The notes beneath the pieces were generated by a model. That model saw only the letters and a program-made list of their open reading frames with translations, made no database searches and had not been told where the DNA came from. 18,689 nt of DNA from an uncultured Bdellovibrio sp. (lineage in GTDB: Bacteria; Bdellovibrionota; Bdellovibrionia; Bdellovibrionales; Bdellovibrionaceae): positions 1-18,689 of the forward strand of contig NZ_CAMLDV010000065.1 of assembly GCF_946478835.1 (NCBI RefSeq), given 5' to 3'. Positions 7,431 through 13,914 of the stretch are shown in pieces; within the stretch, counting starts at the first letter, position 1, and each line of letters opens with the position of its first letter. The translations under genes were made by a program, and so were the position numbers.

Positions 7431-9284
7431 ATGTTTCAAAAGATCGCTAGTTGGCCGCGTAAATTTAAAATTTTTCTGATGCTTTTTTGCGATGTGGTTC
7501 TTCTCCCATTAGCATTGTGGTCTGCGGTTGCATTGCGTATTGGGACCTTAACTCCAGATGTTTCTACTTATCTTTGGTTGTTTCTTGTTGTTCCCTTTGT
7601 AACCGTCCCCATTTTCATAAAGATTGGTTTGTATCGAGCCGTTATTCGTTATCTAGATGATAAAATCATTTATACAGTCATTTATGGAGTAACTCTTTCA
7701 GTGTTATTGCTCATGGCCGTTGTAGTAATGGGGAGAGCTGTTGCTTTGCCTCGCTCATCCATTATTATTTATTGGGTTATTGCAGTTGCGTATATAGCCT
7801 CCAGTAGATTTATCGCACGTGGTTTAATGCGTAGTCTTGAGCGTATCGAGGATCGTCGACAACCTGTAGCGATTTATGGTGCGGGTCGCGCTGGAATGCA
7901 AACGGCGATAGCATTGTTGTCGGGGCCCGAGTTTAGACCTGTGGCATTTTTTGATGATAGCAAAGAGCTTCAAGGACGAAATGTCGCCGGAATTCGAGTA
8001 TTTGATCCTTCGGAAGCTTTAGAAGTGATGGACGCCAAAAACTGTCGTCAGTTGTTAATTGCAATGCCATCTGCGACTAGATCCCGCCGTAAGGAAATTA
8101 TCCAAAAGTTTGAAGGCAAAGATATCATTTTAAAAACATTGCCTGGAATGGGTGAGCTTGTTGATGGGCGAGTCCGAATTGAAGATATCCGTGAAGTGGG
8201 AGTCGAGGATCTTCTGGGTCGCGATCCAGTTCCGCCATATCCTGATCTTATAAGTAGCTGCATATCAGGAAGATCAGTTTTAGTTACTGGAGCTGGCGGT
8301 TCCATTGGTTCTGAGTTATGCCGTCAAATTGTACAAAATTCCCCTCGAAAATTAATTTTATTCGAGCGAAGTGAGTACGCACTATATAAAATTGAGCAAG
8401 AGCTCAGACGTCATTATTCCTACTTGGAAATTCACACAGTTTTGGGTGATGTTCTTAATCAAGAGCAAATTTCTAATACAATTGAAAAATTTGGTGTACA
8501 TACTGTGTACCATGCGGCTGCCTATAAGCATGTGCCTTTAGTTGAAAGTAATATTGTTGCTGGGGTCATGAATAATGTCTTTGGTACTTGGAATGTCGCT
8601 AATGCAAGCATTAGGAATAATGTTGAGAATTTTGTACTGATTTCTACAGATAAAGCAGTTCGTCCGACTAATATAATGGGTGCAACTAAGCGTCTTTCTG
8701 AACTTATTCTGCAGGCTTTGGCTAAAGGTGAAGCGGGCAATACGCGTTTTACAATGGTGCGCTTCGGAAATGTGCTCGCGTCTTCGGGATCCGTCGTTCC
8801 GTTGTTTCGTGAACAAATTCGTGGAGGTGGTCCCATAACGGTAACACATCCGAATGTAACTCGATATTTCATGACAATTCCTGAGGCTGCACAGTTGGTT
8901 TTGCAGGCCGGGGCAATGGGCAAAGGGGGAGATGTCTTTGTCTTGGACATGGGTGAGCCTGTAAAAATTGTGGATCTCGCAAAGAAAATGATTAAGCTGA
9001 GTGGTTTGGAGTTGAGAGATCCGAGCACTGGAATTGGTGATATCTCTATAGAATTTATTGGGCTTCGTCCGGGTGAAAAATTGTACGAAGAACTTTTGAT
9101 TGGTGATAACGTTGAGCGTACTCATCATCCGCGAATTATGAGAGCAGTAGAGGGAATGATTGAACCTGAAATACTGTTTCCCTCCCTCGAGCAAATGAGA
9201 AGGGCTTGCTGCGTTGAATATACTGATGACGTCAGAGAAATTCTGAAAAATCTTGTTCAAGAGTTTCAACCAGCCAATCATTAA
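7431..9284 (+). CDS. UDP-HexNAc 4,6-dehydratase, membrane form (WbpM/PglF/CapD family)
   Basis: A 617-residue protein with four N-terminal membrane helices (about 13-36, 46-66, 80-101, 108-127). A first nucleotide-binding domain has AIYGAGRAGMQTA (about 147-159), and a C-terminal short-chain dehydrogenase domain begins at VTGAGGSIGSE (285-295). The active site has LISTDKAVRPTNIMGATKR (403-421). The usual Tyr of the Tyr-x-x-x-Lys pair is Met416, and TDK supplies the acid/base residues, as known for the WbpM/FlaA1/PglF group. The enzyme converts UDP-GlcNAc to the 4-keto-6-deoxy sugar that the DegT-type aminotransferase upstream would use. The start is ATG 7431, with AAGG at 7420-7423; a TTG directly before it adds only one residue. 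The length matches the long family members. Regulation is presumably shared with the two genes upstream. Confidence 0.94.
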   Translation: MFQKIASWPRKFKIFLMLFCDVVLLPLALWSAVALRIGTLTPDVSTYLWLFLVVPFVTVPIFIKIGLYRAVIRYLDDKIIYTVIYGVTLSVLLLMAVVVMGRAVALPRSSIIIYWVIAVAYIASSRFIARGLMRSLERIEDRRQPVAIYGAGRAGMQTAIALLSGPEFRPVAFFDDSKELQGRNVAGIRVFDPSEALEVMDAKNCRQLLIAMPSATRSRRKEIIQKFEGKDIILKTLPGMGELVDGRVRIEDIREVGVEDLLGRDPVPPYPDLISSCISGRSVLVTGAGGSIGSELCRQIVQNSPRKLILFERSEYALYKIEQELRRHYSYLEIHTVLGDVLNQEQISNTIEKFGVHTVYHAAAYKHVPLVESNIVAGVMNNVFGTWNVANASIRNNVENFVLISTDKAVRPTNIMGATKRLSELILQALAKGEAGNTRFTMVRFGNVLASSGSVVPLFREQIRGGGPITVTHPNVTRYFMTIPEAAQLVLQAGAMGKGGDVFVLDMGEPVKIVDLAKKMIKLSGLELRDPSTGIGDISIEFIGLRPGEKLYEELLIGDNVERTHHPRIMRAVEGMIEPEILFPSLEQMRRACCVEYTDDVREILKNLVQEFQPANH

Positions 9285-9295
9285 GAGTATTTGTC

Positions 9296-10153
9296 ATGGA
9301 TTACTATGAGTTGTTTTCCGAACATTTGTATCTCAAAGTAAATTCCATCGGTGCCGAGATTAAGGAACTTAAAACAAGGCGTTCGCCACACAATTGGATT
9401 TGGCCGTCCAAAGAACCGTGGAGTAGAAGCGCACCAGTTTTGTTTCCAATCGTGGGTAAATTAAAGAATAACGAATATATATTTGGCGGACGGACCCTTA
9501 ATCTAAATCAACATGGATTTGCTCGCGATTCTCAGTTCGAAGCTGTGAGAAAAAGTGACAGCAGTATTTTGTTGAAGCTTCAGCAGACAACAAAGACCTT
9601 GAATAATTATCCTTTCTATTTTGATTTATACGTACAATACAATTTAGATTGTGAACGTCTTATTGTATCATTTGAGGTAAAGAATCGCGGGGAGGGGTGC
9701 CTATTCTTCAACCTTGGTTGGCATCCAGCATTTGTTTTTCCCAATCAGTCTTCGGCTACATTGAAACTATGCGCAGAACCTTTGTTGAAAGAATATTGTC
9801 TATTAGAGGATGGATTGGTAAAGCATGATTTCCTTTATTCCAATGTTTCTGGTGGAGATATTCTTTTAACTTCAGATATTTTTTCAAGAGATGCATTGGT
9901 TTTTTTGAACAACGACTTAACTCGAGTTAAATTAAAAAATGAAATTGGAAATGAATTGGAGATGAGATGTTCATCACCGCATTTTGGGTTATGGACTAAA
10001 GATATTACGAAGTTCATTTGTATTGAACCATGGTGGGGATATGCTGATTCTCCGAATGTTAATGGACTTCTTGAGAACAAGCCTGGAATACAATGCCTTT
10101 CTCAAGACAACTCTTGGCTTACGGAGATAGAAGTATCGATTAAAGAGATTTAA
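9296..10153 (+). CDS. Galactose mutarotase-like protein (LacX/aldose 1-epimerase family)
   Basis: A 285-residue protein. Family signs are RSAPVLFPIVGKL (44-56), LNQHGFARDSQFE (70-82, with His73), NLGWHPAFVFP (139-149, with His143) and FICIEPWWGYADSP (240-253, with the candidate catalytic Glu244). Family members interconvert the anomers of free aldoses or bind hexose phosphates. The LacX-like subgroup has no firmly assigned substrate. It starts 11 bp after the dehydratase stop, so it probably belongs to the same transcript, and a role in preparing or proofreading sugars for the glycan is possible. No export signal is visible, so it is cytoplasmic. It ends four bases before the stop of a convergent gene, with no obvious terminator between them. 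Confidence 0.85.
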   Translation: MDYYELFSEHLYLKVNSIGAEIKELKTRRSPHNWIWPSKEPWSRSAPVLFPIVGKLKNNEYIFGGRTLNLNQHGFARDSQFEAVRKSDSSILLKLQQTTKTLNNYPFYFDLYVQYNLDCERLIVSFEVKNRGEGCLFFNLGWHPAFVFPNQSSATLKLCAEPLLKEYCLLEDGLVKHDFLYSNVSGGDILLTSDIFSRDALVFLNNDLTRVKLKNEIGNELEMRCSSPHFGLWTKDITKFICIEPWWGYADSPNVNGLLENKPGIQCLSQDNSWLTEIEVSIKEI

Positions 10154-10157
10154 ATTT

Positions 10158-10622
10158 TTAAAACCTCACCCTAACCCCAATCCCAACATCCAAATCAACA
10201 TCCGTCTTTGGTACTAAATCCATCGCCAAAGACACCTCACCAAAAATCTCAACATTGGGATTATGAAAATTATAAAGAAGCCCTAGGGGAGCACGAGGCC
10301 CCAAAGCAATCTCACCATCGTGCTTACCGCCGTTGATGCTAATTAACCGAACGCCAAGACCATAATACAATTCAATCGGTCCCTCTGATGTCGCAAAAGA
10401 GCGCGCCCGATCCCAAAGATAAGTCGCATGCACATGCAAGCCTTCGTAGTGCCCCGTCGAATAAGCGAGAGCACCTTCGAGCGAGTGCTGACCATCCATG
10501 CCCAATCTTCCAGAGATACCCGTGGGATCACCAATGACAGCTCCCAGGGCGGCCTCAGCGTGAGCGTGTTGAATTCCAAGAAGAGAAAGTAACAATATGA
10601 ATATCAAGAAAAGCTTCGTCAT
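10158..10622 (-). CDS. Exported small protein, possible outer-membrane beta-barrel, unknown function
   Basis: A 154-residue protein that I do not recognise. Residues 1-22 form a clear signal peptide (MTKLF, a hydrophobic core, then QHAHA-EA). The mature part is rich in glycine and alternating hydrophobic residues, with repeated strand-like stretches (HSLEGALAYSTGHY, HVHATYLWD, ELYYGLGVRLI, NVEIFGEVSLAMDL). It ends VGIGVRVRF, a terminal-Phe pattern common to outer-membrane barrels. About 130 residues would allow roughly eight strands. The ribosome-binding site GGAGG lies seven bases before the ATG on this strand, so the start is secure. Its neighbour is convergent and unrelated. It may have its own promoter near 10640-10690, where three ATGCCA half-sites occur. 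Confidence 0.75.
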   Translation of the reverse strand: MTKLFLIFILLLSLLGIQHAHAEAALGAVIGDPTGISGRLGMDGQHSLEGALAYSTGHYEGLHVHATYLWDRARSFATSEGPIELYYGLGVRLISINGGKHDGEIALGPRAPLGLLYNFHNPNVEIFGEVSLAMDLVPKTDVDLDVGIGVRVRF

Positions 10623-10644
10623 GAAGTTCCTCCGCTGTTTGATT

Positions 10645-10686
10645 ATGCCAAGGCTTATTATGGATGCCAGATTTTCTTGTTGGCAT
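10645..10686. repeat. Three ATGCCA half-sites upstream of the exported-protein gene
   Basis: ATGCCA occurs at 10645-10650 and 10664-10669, and its complement TGGCAT at 10681-10686. The second and third form an inverted pair with an 11-base spacer. Read on the minus strand, TTGGCATAAT next to the first copy resembles an extended -10 element for the gene starting at 10622. This could be an operator, but it is only six-base matches in non-coding DNA. Confidence 0.3.
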
Positions 10687-10775
10687 GTTTCAAACCGAGT
10701 TCTGTTGTCGAAAGCTTAGTCAAAATACACAAGATTGCTGTTGGAAAGTAAACCATATAGGTGTGCAAAAGCCTG

Positions 10776-10984
10776 ATGACTAGCAGAAAGAAAAGTCCTT
10801 CAGTTAAAGTTCTAGAAAAAAGCAACATCTTAATGATATTGAAAAGGGAAGAAAGTCTGTCAGTCCAGAGCGTGCAGCCCGATTTGCGCAAATTCTTGGA
10901 TTTGCGGAAGACAGATTTATTCAACTAGCTCTTCAAGATCAATTAACTCAAGCATGTTTGAATTATAAAGTTCATGTGTCATAA
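10776..10984 (+). pseudogene. Decayed Xre-family helix-turn-helix regulator/antitoxin (internal deletion and frameshift)
   Basis: Two fragments of one family lie head to tail in different frames. The first, from ATG 10776, reads MTSRKKSPSVKVLEK (to about 10820). The second, in the +1-shifted frame from about 10817 to TAA 10982-10984, reads KQHLNDIEKGRKSVSPERAA then RFAQILGFAEDRFIQLALQD and ends YKVHVS. From memory of the family, intact members run continuously from KxxSVKxLE through an LTxGxLLxxIR helix and the first HTH helix to SKxHLxDIEKGRKxVSP. Here that middle portion (roughly 40 residues) is missing, and the join changes frame. The second fragment has no start codon and a stop lies just upstream in its frame (10805-10807), so the protein cannot be made. 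It lies just before an intact toxin-antitoxin pair. The rest of 10623-10775 shows no convincing gene; a toxin partner was looked for and not recognised. Confidence 0.7.
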
Positions 10985-10992
10985 AGAAACTG

Positions 10993-11022
10993 AGTACGTA
11001 CTTTGTAATTGACGTACGTACG
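10993..11022. promoter_or_regulatory. Paired palindromic operator of the phd-vapC operon
   Basis: Two perfect 10-bp palindromes, AGTACGTACT (10993-11002) and CGTACGTACG (11013-11022), share the core GTACGTAC at 10994-11001 and 11014-11021, exactly 20 bp apart. Phd/YefM-type antitoxins are known to bind short palindromes with a GTAC centre (such as TGTACA). The second site overlaps the -35 box. Binding of antitoxin or toxin-antitoxin complex here would shut off the operon. Confidence 0.65.
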
Positions 11023-11037
11023 ATTGTGAGTTATAAC
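11009..11037 (+). promoter_or_regulatory. Sigma70-like promoter of phd-vapC; likely leaderless start
   Basis: TTGACG (11009-11014) and TATAAC (11032-11037) are separated by 17 bp. Transcription would start about seven bases downstream of the -10 box, at about 11044, which is the A of the antitoxin ATG. The mRNA would then have no leader, which fits the lack of a ribosome-binding site. Confidence 0.6.
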
Positions 11038-11043
11038 GATTAT

Positions 11044-11292
11044 ATGAAGACAACAGCTTCTCAGCTTAGGGCTAACCTATATAAGTTATTGGATCAGGTT
11101 TTGGAGACTAAGGAGCCCATTGAGATTGAACGCAATGGGCAAATTATTAAAATTGTTCCTCCTGGTTATGCGGAACCTAAACCTTATAAGCCTAAGAACA
11201 AGTTTTCCCAGTTAAAAGACAGGAAATCGTTTTATAAGTGTGATCCAGAGGACTTATTTCAGAACGATTGGCTTAAGGATTGGAAGCCATGA
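11044..11292 (+). CDS. Phd/YefM-family antitoxin
   Basis: An 82-residue protein. The N-terminal 40 residues (MKTTASQLRANLYKLLDQVL, then ETKEPIEIERNGQIIKIVPP) are a typical Phd/YefM DNA-binding fold. The lysine- and tryptophan-rich tail (about 41-82) is the part expected to wrap and block the toxin. It starts the pair with the PIN-domain toxin, whose ATG overlaps this stop (ATGA). I chose ATG 11044 over the in-frame GTG 11026 because the predicted promoter puts the transcript start at about 11044 and GTG 11026 has no ribosome-binding site. The antitoxin probably represses its own promoter through the two GTACGTAC palindromes. An alternative name is simply type II antitoxin of the prevent-host-death family. 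Confidence 0.85.
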   Translation: MKTTASQLRANLYKLLDQVLETKEPIEIERNGQIIKIVPPGYAEPKPYKPKNKFSQLKDRKSFYKCDPEDLFQNDWLKDWKP

Positions 11293-11666
11293 AGCTTCAT
11301 TTGGATACGCACGTAGTGGTGTGGCTCTACGCGGGAGAGTTAAGAAAGTTTTCTAAGACTCTTATGGATAAGATGCAAAAGGCTGATTTGTTTATCAGTC
11401 CTCCTGTTTTGTATGAGTTATCTATGCTTTATCAGATTGGCAAGACGCGTGATTCTGAGGATAAAGTTTTGACTGCTTTATCGAAGGAAATTGATTTGCA
11501 AGTAGACAATATTGATAGTCGTAAGCTATTTGAAAAAGCATGCGACTTTACTTGGACTAGAGATCCTTTTGATCGCATGATTGTCGCTAGTGCAGAGGTC
11601 GCGCAGGTTCAATTGGTTTCTAGAGATCTCCATATACACGATCATTTTAAAAGGGCTCTTTGGTAG
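11289..11666 (+). CDS. VapC-like PIN-domain toxin ribonuclease
   Basis: A 125-residue PIN-domain protein. It shows the four acidic metal-binding positions of the fold: Asp6 in LHLDTHVVVWL, Glu43 in VLYELSML, and Asp92 and Asp95 in TRDPFDRMIVASA. VapC toxins cleave tRNA or rRNA with Mg2+ and are held inactive by the partner antitoxin. The ATG at 11289 overlaps the antitoxin stop by four bases, so translation is coupled. TTG 11280 in the same frame is less likely. The DTHVVVWL and TRDPFDRMIVA forms match the PIN subgroup usually paired with Phd-type antitoxins. The stop codon directly abuts the stop of the convergent PPC-domain gene, leaving no room for a terminator. All key residues are intact, so the toxin is probably functional. 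Confidence 0.87.
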   Translation: MKLHLDTHVVVWLYAGELRKFSKTLMDKMQKADLFISPPVLYELSMLYQIGKTRDSEDKVLTALSKEIDLQVDNIDSRKLFEKACDFTWTRDPFDRMIVASAEVAQVQLVSRDLHIHDHFKRALW

Positions 11667-12062
11667 TTACCTCTGCTTAATAATCAATTCTTTATACCCC
11701 GTATGCCCATCCTGCTCACGGGTGAACGTCAAATCCTGATTCTCCAACAACATCACCTCAGCCGTTGTGTGAATCTCAGACCCATCCATCAAGTGGCCAC
11801 CAATCACGGCACCTTCAAAGTTCGCAACAGAGATATGCAAATGCACACCACCGGTGCCTACGGTGCCAGTTAAAGAAACAATCTCAAACGGTCCTTGAAA
11901 TTCGACGACGTCTTTGCCTCCCGACAGGCGAATGTGGGCTTTTGTTAGGCTCCCAACGGAGCTCACGACGCACGCCGCGTGGAGGTGATGCAATTGGCAA
12001 TAATAAAGGAGCTCTTTTTTGAGGTCTTGTCCCGGTCTCAAACGGAAACAGTGGCTTGTCAC
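11667..12062 (-). CDS. PPC-domain (DUF296) DNA-binding-type protein
   Basis: A 131-residue protein consisting almost wholly of one PPC (plant and prokaryote conserved) domain: FRLRPGQDLKKELLYYC at the start, CVVSSVGSLTKAHIRL in the middle, and the signature GVHLHISVANFEGAVIGGHL (about 72-91) then TTAEVMLLEN. In plants the domain accompanies AT-hooks; stand-alone bacterial copies form trimers, and their role is not well defined. No AT-hook is present here. The start is GTG at 12060-12062 with no strong ribosome-binding site and no ATG nearby. It is transcribed divergently from the cysteine synthase gene across about 66 bp before that gene's leader ORF. Its function in this organism cannot be deduced. 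Confidence 0.82.
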   Translation of the reverse strand: MTSHCFRLRPGQDLKKELLYYCQLHHLHAACVVSSVGSLTKAHIRLSGGKDVVEFQGPFEIVSLTGTVGTGGVHLHISVANFEGAVIGGHLMDGSEIHTTAEVMLLENQDLTFTREQDGHTGYKELIIKQR

Positions 12063-12101
12063 AGAGCTAGTATAGACAGAAATCGAACACAGTTTGCTTT
12101 G

Positions 12102-12120
12102 CTCCTCTGACAGAGAGGAG
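12102..12120 (+). promoter_or_regulatory. Hairpin that pairs with the ribosome-binding site of the cysK leader ORF
   Basis: CTCCTCT at 12102-12108 is the perfect complement of AGAGGAG at 12114-12120, leaving a 5-base loop (GACAG). AGGAG is also the best ribosome-binding site in the area, eight bases before ATG 12129. In mRNA the stem would hide it. No T-run follows, so this is not a terminator. Confidence 0.5.
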
Positions 12121-12128
12121 TATCATAG

Positions 12129-12167
12129 ATGAACGGCCACCTCTCACCAGAATGGGCACATTTATGA
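12129..12167 (+). CDS. Twelve-codon leader ORF overlapping the cysteine synthase start
   Basis: ATG 12129 opens a 12-residue ORF (MNGHLSPEWAHL) that ends in TGA at 12165-12167. The stop overlaps the cysteine synthase ATG at 12164 in an ATGA arrangement. It has a strong ribosome-binding site (AGGAG 12116-12120, spacing 8), while the synthase ATG has none. Ribosomes finishing the leader could restart on the synthase gene. There is no run of cysteine or other telling codons, so classic attenuation by a scarce amino acid is not suggested. Expression of the peptide is an inference. Confidence 0.45.
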   Translation: MNGHLSPEWAHL

Positions 12168-13153
12168 AAGTATATTCTGATATCACGAAGACGATTGGTC
12201 AAACCCCCTTGGTTGAAATGCAAAGAATCGGGAAGGGGCTGCCAGGAAAGTTACTTCTTAAGCTTGAATTTTTTAATCCGTTAGCTTCCGTCAAAGACCG
12301 CATCGGACTTGCGATGATCGAAGACGCTGAGCGCACAGGCAAACTAAAACCCGGAATGCAAATCATCGAACCTACGAGTGGCAACACGGGGATCGCGCTA
12401 GCATTCGTGGCCGCAGCAAAAGGTTATCAAATCACTCTGACAATGCCAGAGACAATGTCGCAAGAGCGCAGAACTTTGCTCTTAATGTTGGGAGCAAAAA
12501 TCATTCTGACTCCGGGACCTCTTGGAATGAAAGGTGCTATCGCAAAAGCCATGGAGCTGATGGATAAAACTCCGAATGCATGGATGGCAGGGCAATTCGA
12601 CAATGCTGCTAATCCCGCAATTCATAAAGAAACCACAGCAATGGAAATTTGGAACGACACTGACGGCAAAGTGGACATGGTCATTAGTGGCGTCGGTACT
12701 TCAGGAACCATCACAGGTGTTGGACAATTCCTAAAAGCGAAAAAACCAAGCGTAAAAATGATCGCAGTTGAGCCAACAGAAAGCCCTGTGCTCTCAGGAG
12801 GAAAACCAGGTCCCCACAAAATTCAAGGGCTCGGTGCGGGATTTATTCCAAGTGTGATGGATCGCTCCGTTGTTGATGGAGTGGAGCAAGTTTCTTCAGA
12901 AGAGTCGATGAAGATGGCCCGTGAGGTGATTAAAACCGAAGGCATTCCCGTCGGAATTTCTTCAGGCGCCGCGATTACCGCGGGGCTAAGACAAGCTTCG
13001 AGAGAAGAAAATCGCGGCAAGTGGATCGTTGTGATTATTCCAAGCACAACCGAACGTTATCTTTCAACGTTGCTCGCGGAACAAGAGCGCCAGGAAGCGC
13101 AAGGTTTGCAAGTAGCCACAGTGGATGAAAACTATCTAAGCAAGGTGAAATAA
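12164..13153 (+). CDS. cysK: Cysteine synthase (O-acetylserine sulfhydrylase)
   Basis: A 329-residue PLP enzyme of the beta-replacing family. It makes cysteine from O-acetylserine and sulfide in the cytoplasm. Motifs seen: IGQTPLVEM (11-19), EFFNPLASVKDRIGLAMI with the PLP lysine K44, TSGNTG (71-76) for the substrate carboxylate, SGVGTSGTITGVG for the PLP phosphate, and GISSGAA with the serine near the pyridine nitrogen. The length and the QFDNAANPAIHKETT segment fit CysK. CysM or a cystathionine beta-synthase-like enzyme is less likely but not excluded. I chose ATG 12164 over ATG 12152 because the family starts at about IGQTPLV minus ten residues and because of the stop-start overlap with the leader ORF. 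The next gene begins six bases after the stop. Confidence 0.9.
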   Translation: MKVYSDITKTIGQTPLVEMQRIGKGLPGKLLLKLEFFNPLASVKDRIGLAMIEDAERTGKLKPGMQIIEPTSGNTGIALAFVAAAKGYQITLTMPETMSQERRTLLLMLGAKIILTPGPLGMKGAIAKAMELMDKTPNAWMAGQFDNAANPAIHKETTAMEIWNDTDGKVDMVISGVGTSGTITGVGQFLKAKKPSVKMIAVEPTESPVLSGGKPGPHKIQGLGAGFIPSVMDRSVVDGVEQVSSEESMKMAREVIKTEGIPVGISSGAAITAGLRQASREENRGKWIVVIIPSTTERYLSTLLAEQERQEAQGLQVATVDENYLSKVK

Positions 13154-13158
13154 GAAAA

Positions 13159-13914
13159 ATGGTTCCTTATATCGTACCAGCGAAAGAAAAAGTCTTACTC
13201 AAGATCGGCGAGAGCGAGCTTATCACTCCCTCTGTCGCTCCGTCGGAGTTTGATATCTTCGTTTGGAATGTCTATAAGGGACAAAAAGCCCATATCTTTG
13301 AAAATGACTTTAGACGACTCGGAGAAGGAAAAGACTTTATCCTTCTTCAAGAGGCGATCTTAGATCAACGCATGCCCAAACTTTGGAAAGAGAACTTCTC
13401 TTCTTACGAATGGCATTTGGCGCAGAGTTTTCACTATAAAAAAGATCTCACAAGCACAGGTGTGGCAATTGGTTCTAAACTTCGTCCCGAAGCTGTGGAT
13501 TTTATTCGCGCCAAAACCAGAGAGTTCTTTTGGCTAACACCGAAGCTCACACTTTTTAACGAATATGATTTCGCAGGCACGAAAGCTTTATTCGTGTGCA
13601 CGCACGTCTTGAACTTCGTGACGTTGGGAGCATTCACAAACTCCCTCTACGAAATTGCAGAGAAAATTTCCGAATTCAAAGGTCCTATCGTTTTAGCTGG
13701 AGATTTCAATACTTGGAATTTCAAACGCTACATGATCATGAAAAGTATTTTTAGAGATTTAAACTTAGAACACTTAGATCTCGATGACGACGGCCGTGTT
13801 CTTAAGCTCGATCATGTCTTCGTAAGAGGATTTGACGTAGTTAAGGCCCGAGTGCATCACACAGTCGTAAGCTCAGACCATTTTCCATTAGAGATTCGTC
13901 TTAAGCTTACTTAG
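13159..13914 (+). CDS. Endonuclease/exonuclease/phosphatase (EEP) family protein
   Basis: A 251-residue protein with the full set of EEP catalytic motifs: VWNVYKG (Asn37), LLQE (Glu65), CTHV (His149), AGDFNTWN (Asp182, Asn184), KLDHVF (Asp218, His219) and VSSDHFPLE (Asp240, His241). The superfamily hydrolyses phosphodiester or phosphomonoester bonds and includes DNase I-like nucleases, inositol phosphatases and sphingomyelinases; the substrate here is not predictable. No signal peptide is evident, so it is presumably cytoplasmic. It starts five bases after the cysteine synthase stop, with AAGGTGA at 13142-13148 as ribosome-binding site, so both are likely on one mRNA. Its last eight bases overlap the end of the convergent gene. 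Confidence 0.87.
   Translation: MVPYIVPAKEKVLLKIGESELITPSVAPSEFDIFVWNVYKGQKAHIFENDFRRLGEGKDFILLQEAILDQRMPKLWKENFSSYEWHLAQSFHYKKDLTSTGVAIGSKLRPEAVDFIRAKTREFFWLTPKLTLFNEYDFAGTKALFVCTHVLNFVTLGAFTNSLYEIAEKISEFKGPIVLAGDFNTWNFKRYMIMKSIFRDLNLEHLDLDDDGRVLKLDHVFVRGFDVVKARVHHTVVSSDHFPLEIRLKLT

Noticed and set aside
8538..9281. Long minus-strand ORF (247 codons), and another at 8522-9028, opposite the dehydratase gene
   Set aside because: They are antisense to the most conserved part of the WbpM-like domain, have no recognisable motifs, and their composition looks like a codon shadow.
10623..10775. Possible toxin gene fragment upstream of the Xre-family remnant
   Set aside because: All three + frames were read; none gave a recognisable RelE/HigB-type segment, and stops interrupt each frame.
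10658..10924. Minus-strand ORF of 88 codons in the gap after the exported-protein gene
   Set aside because: It is antisense to the Xre-family remnant, which gives a clear family match on the + strand; the ORF itself has no family signs.
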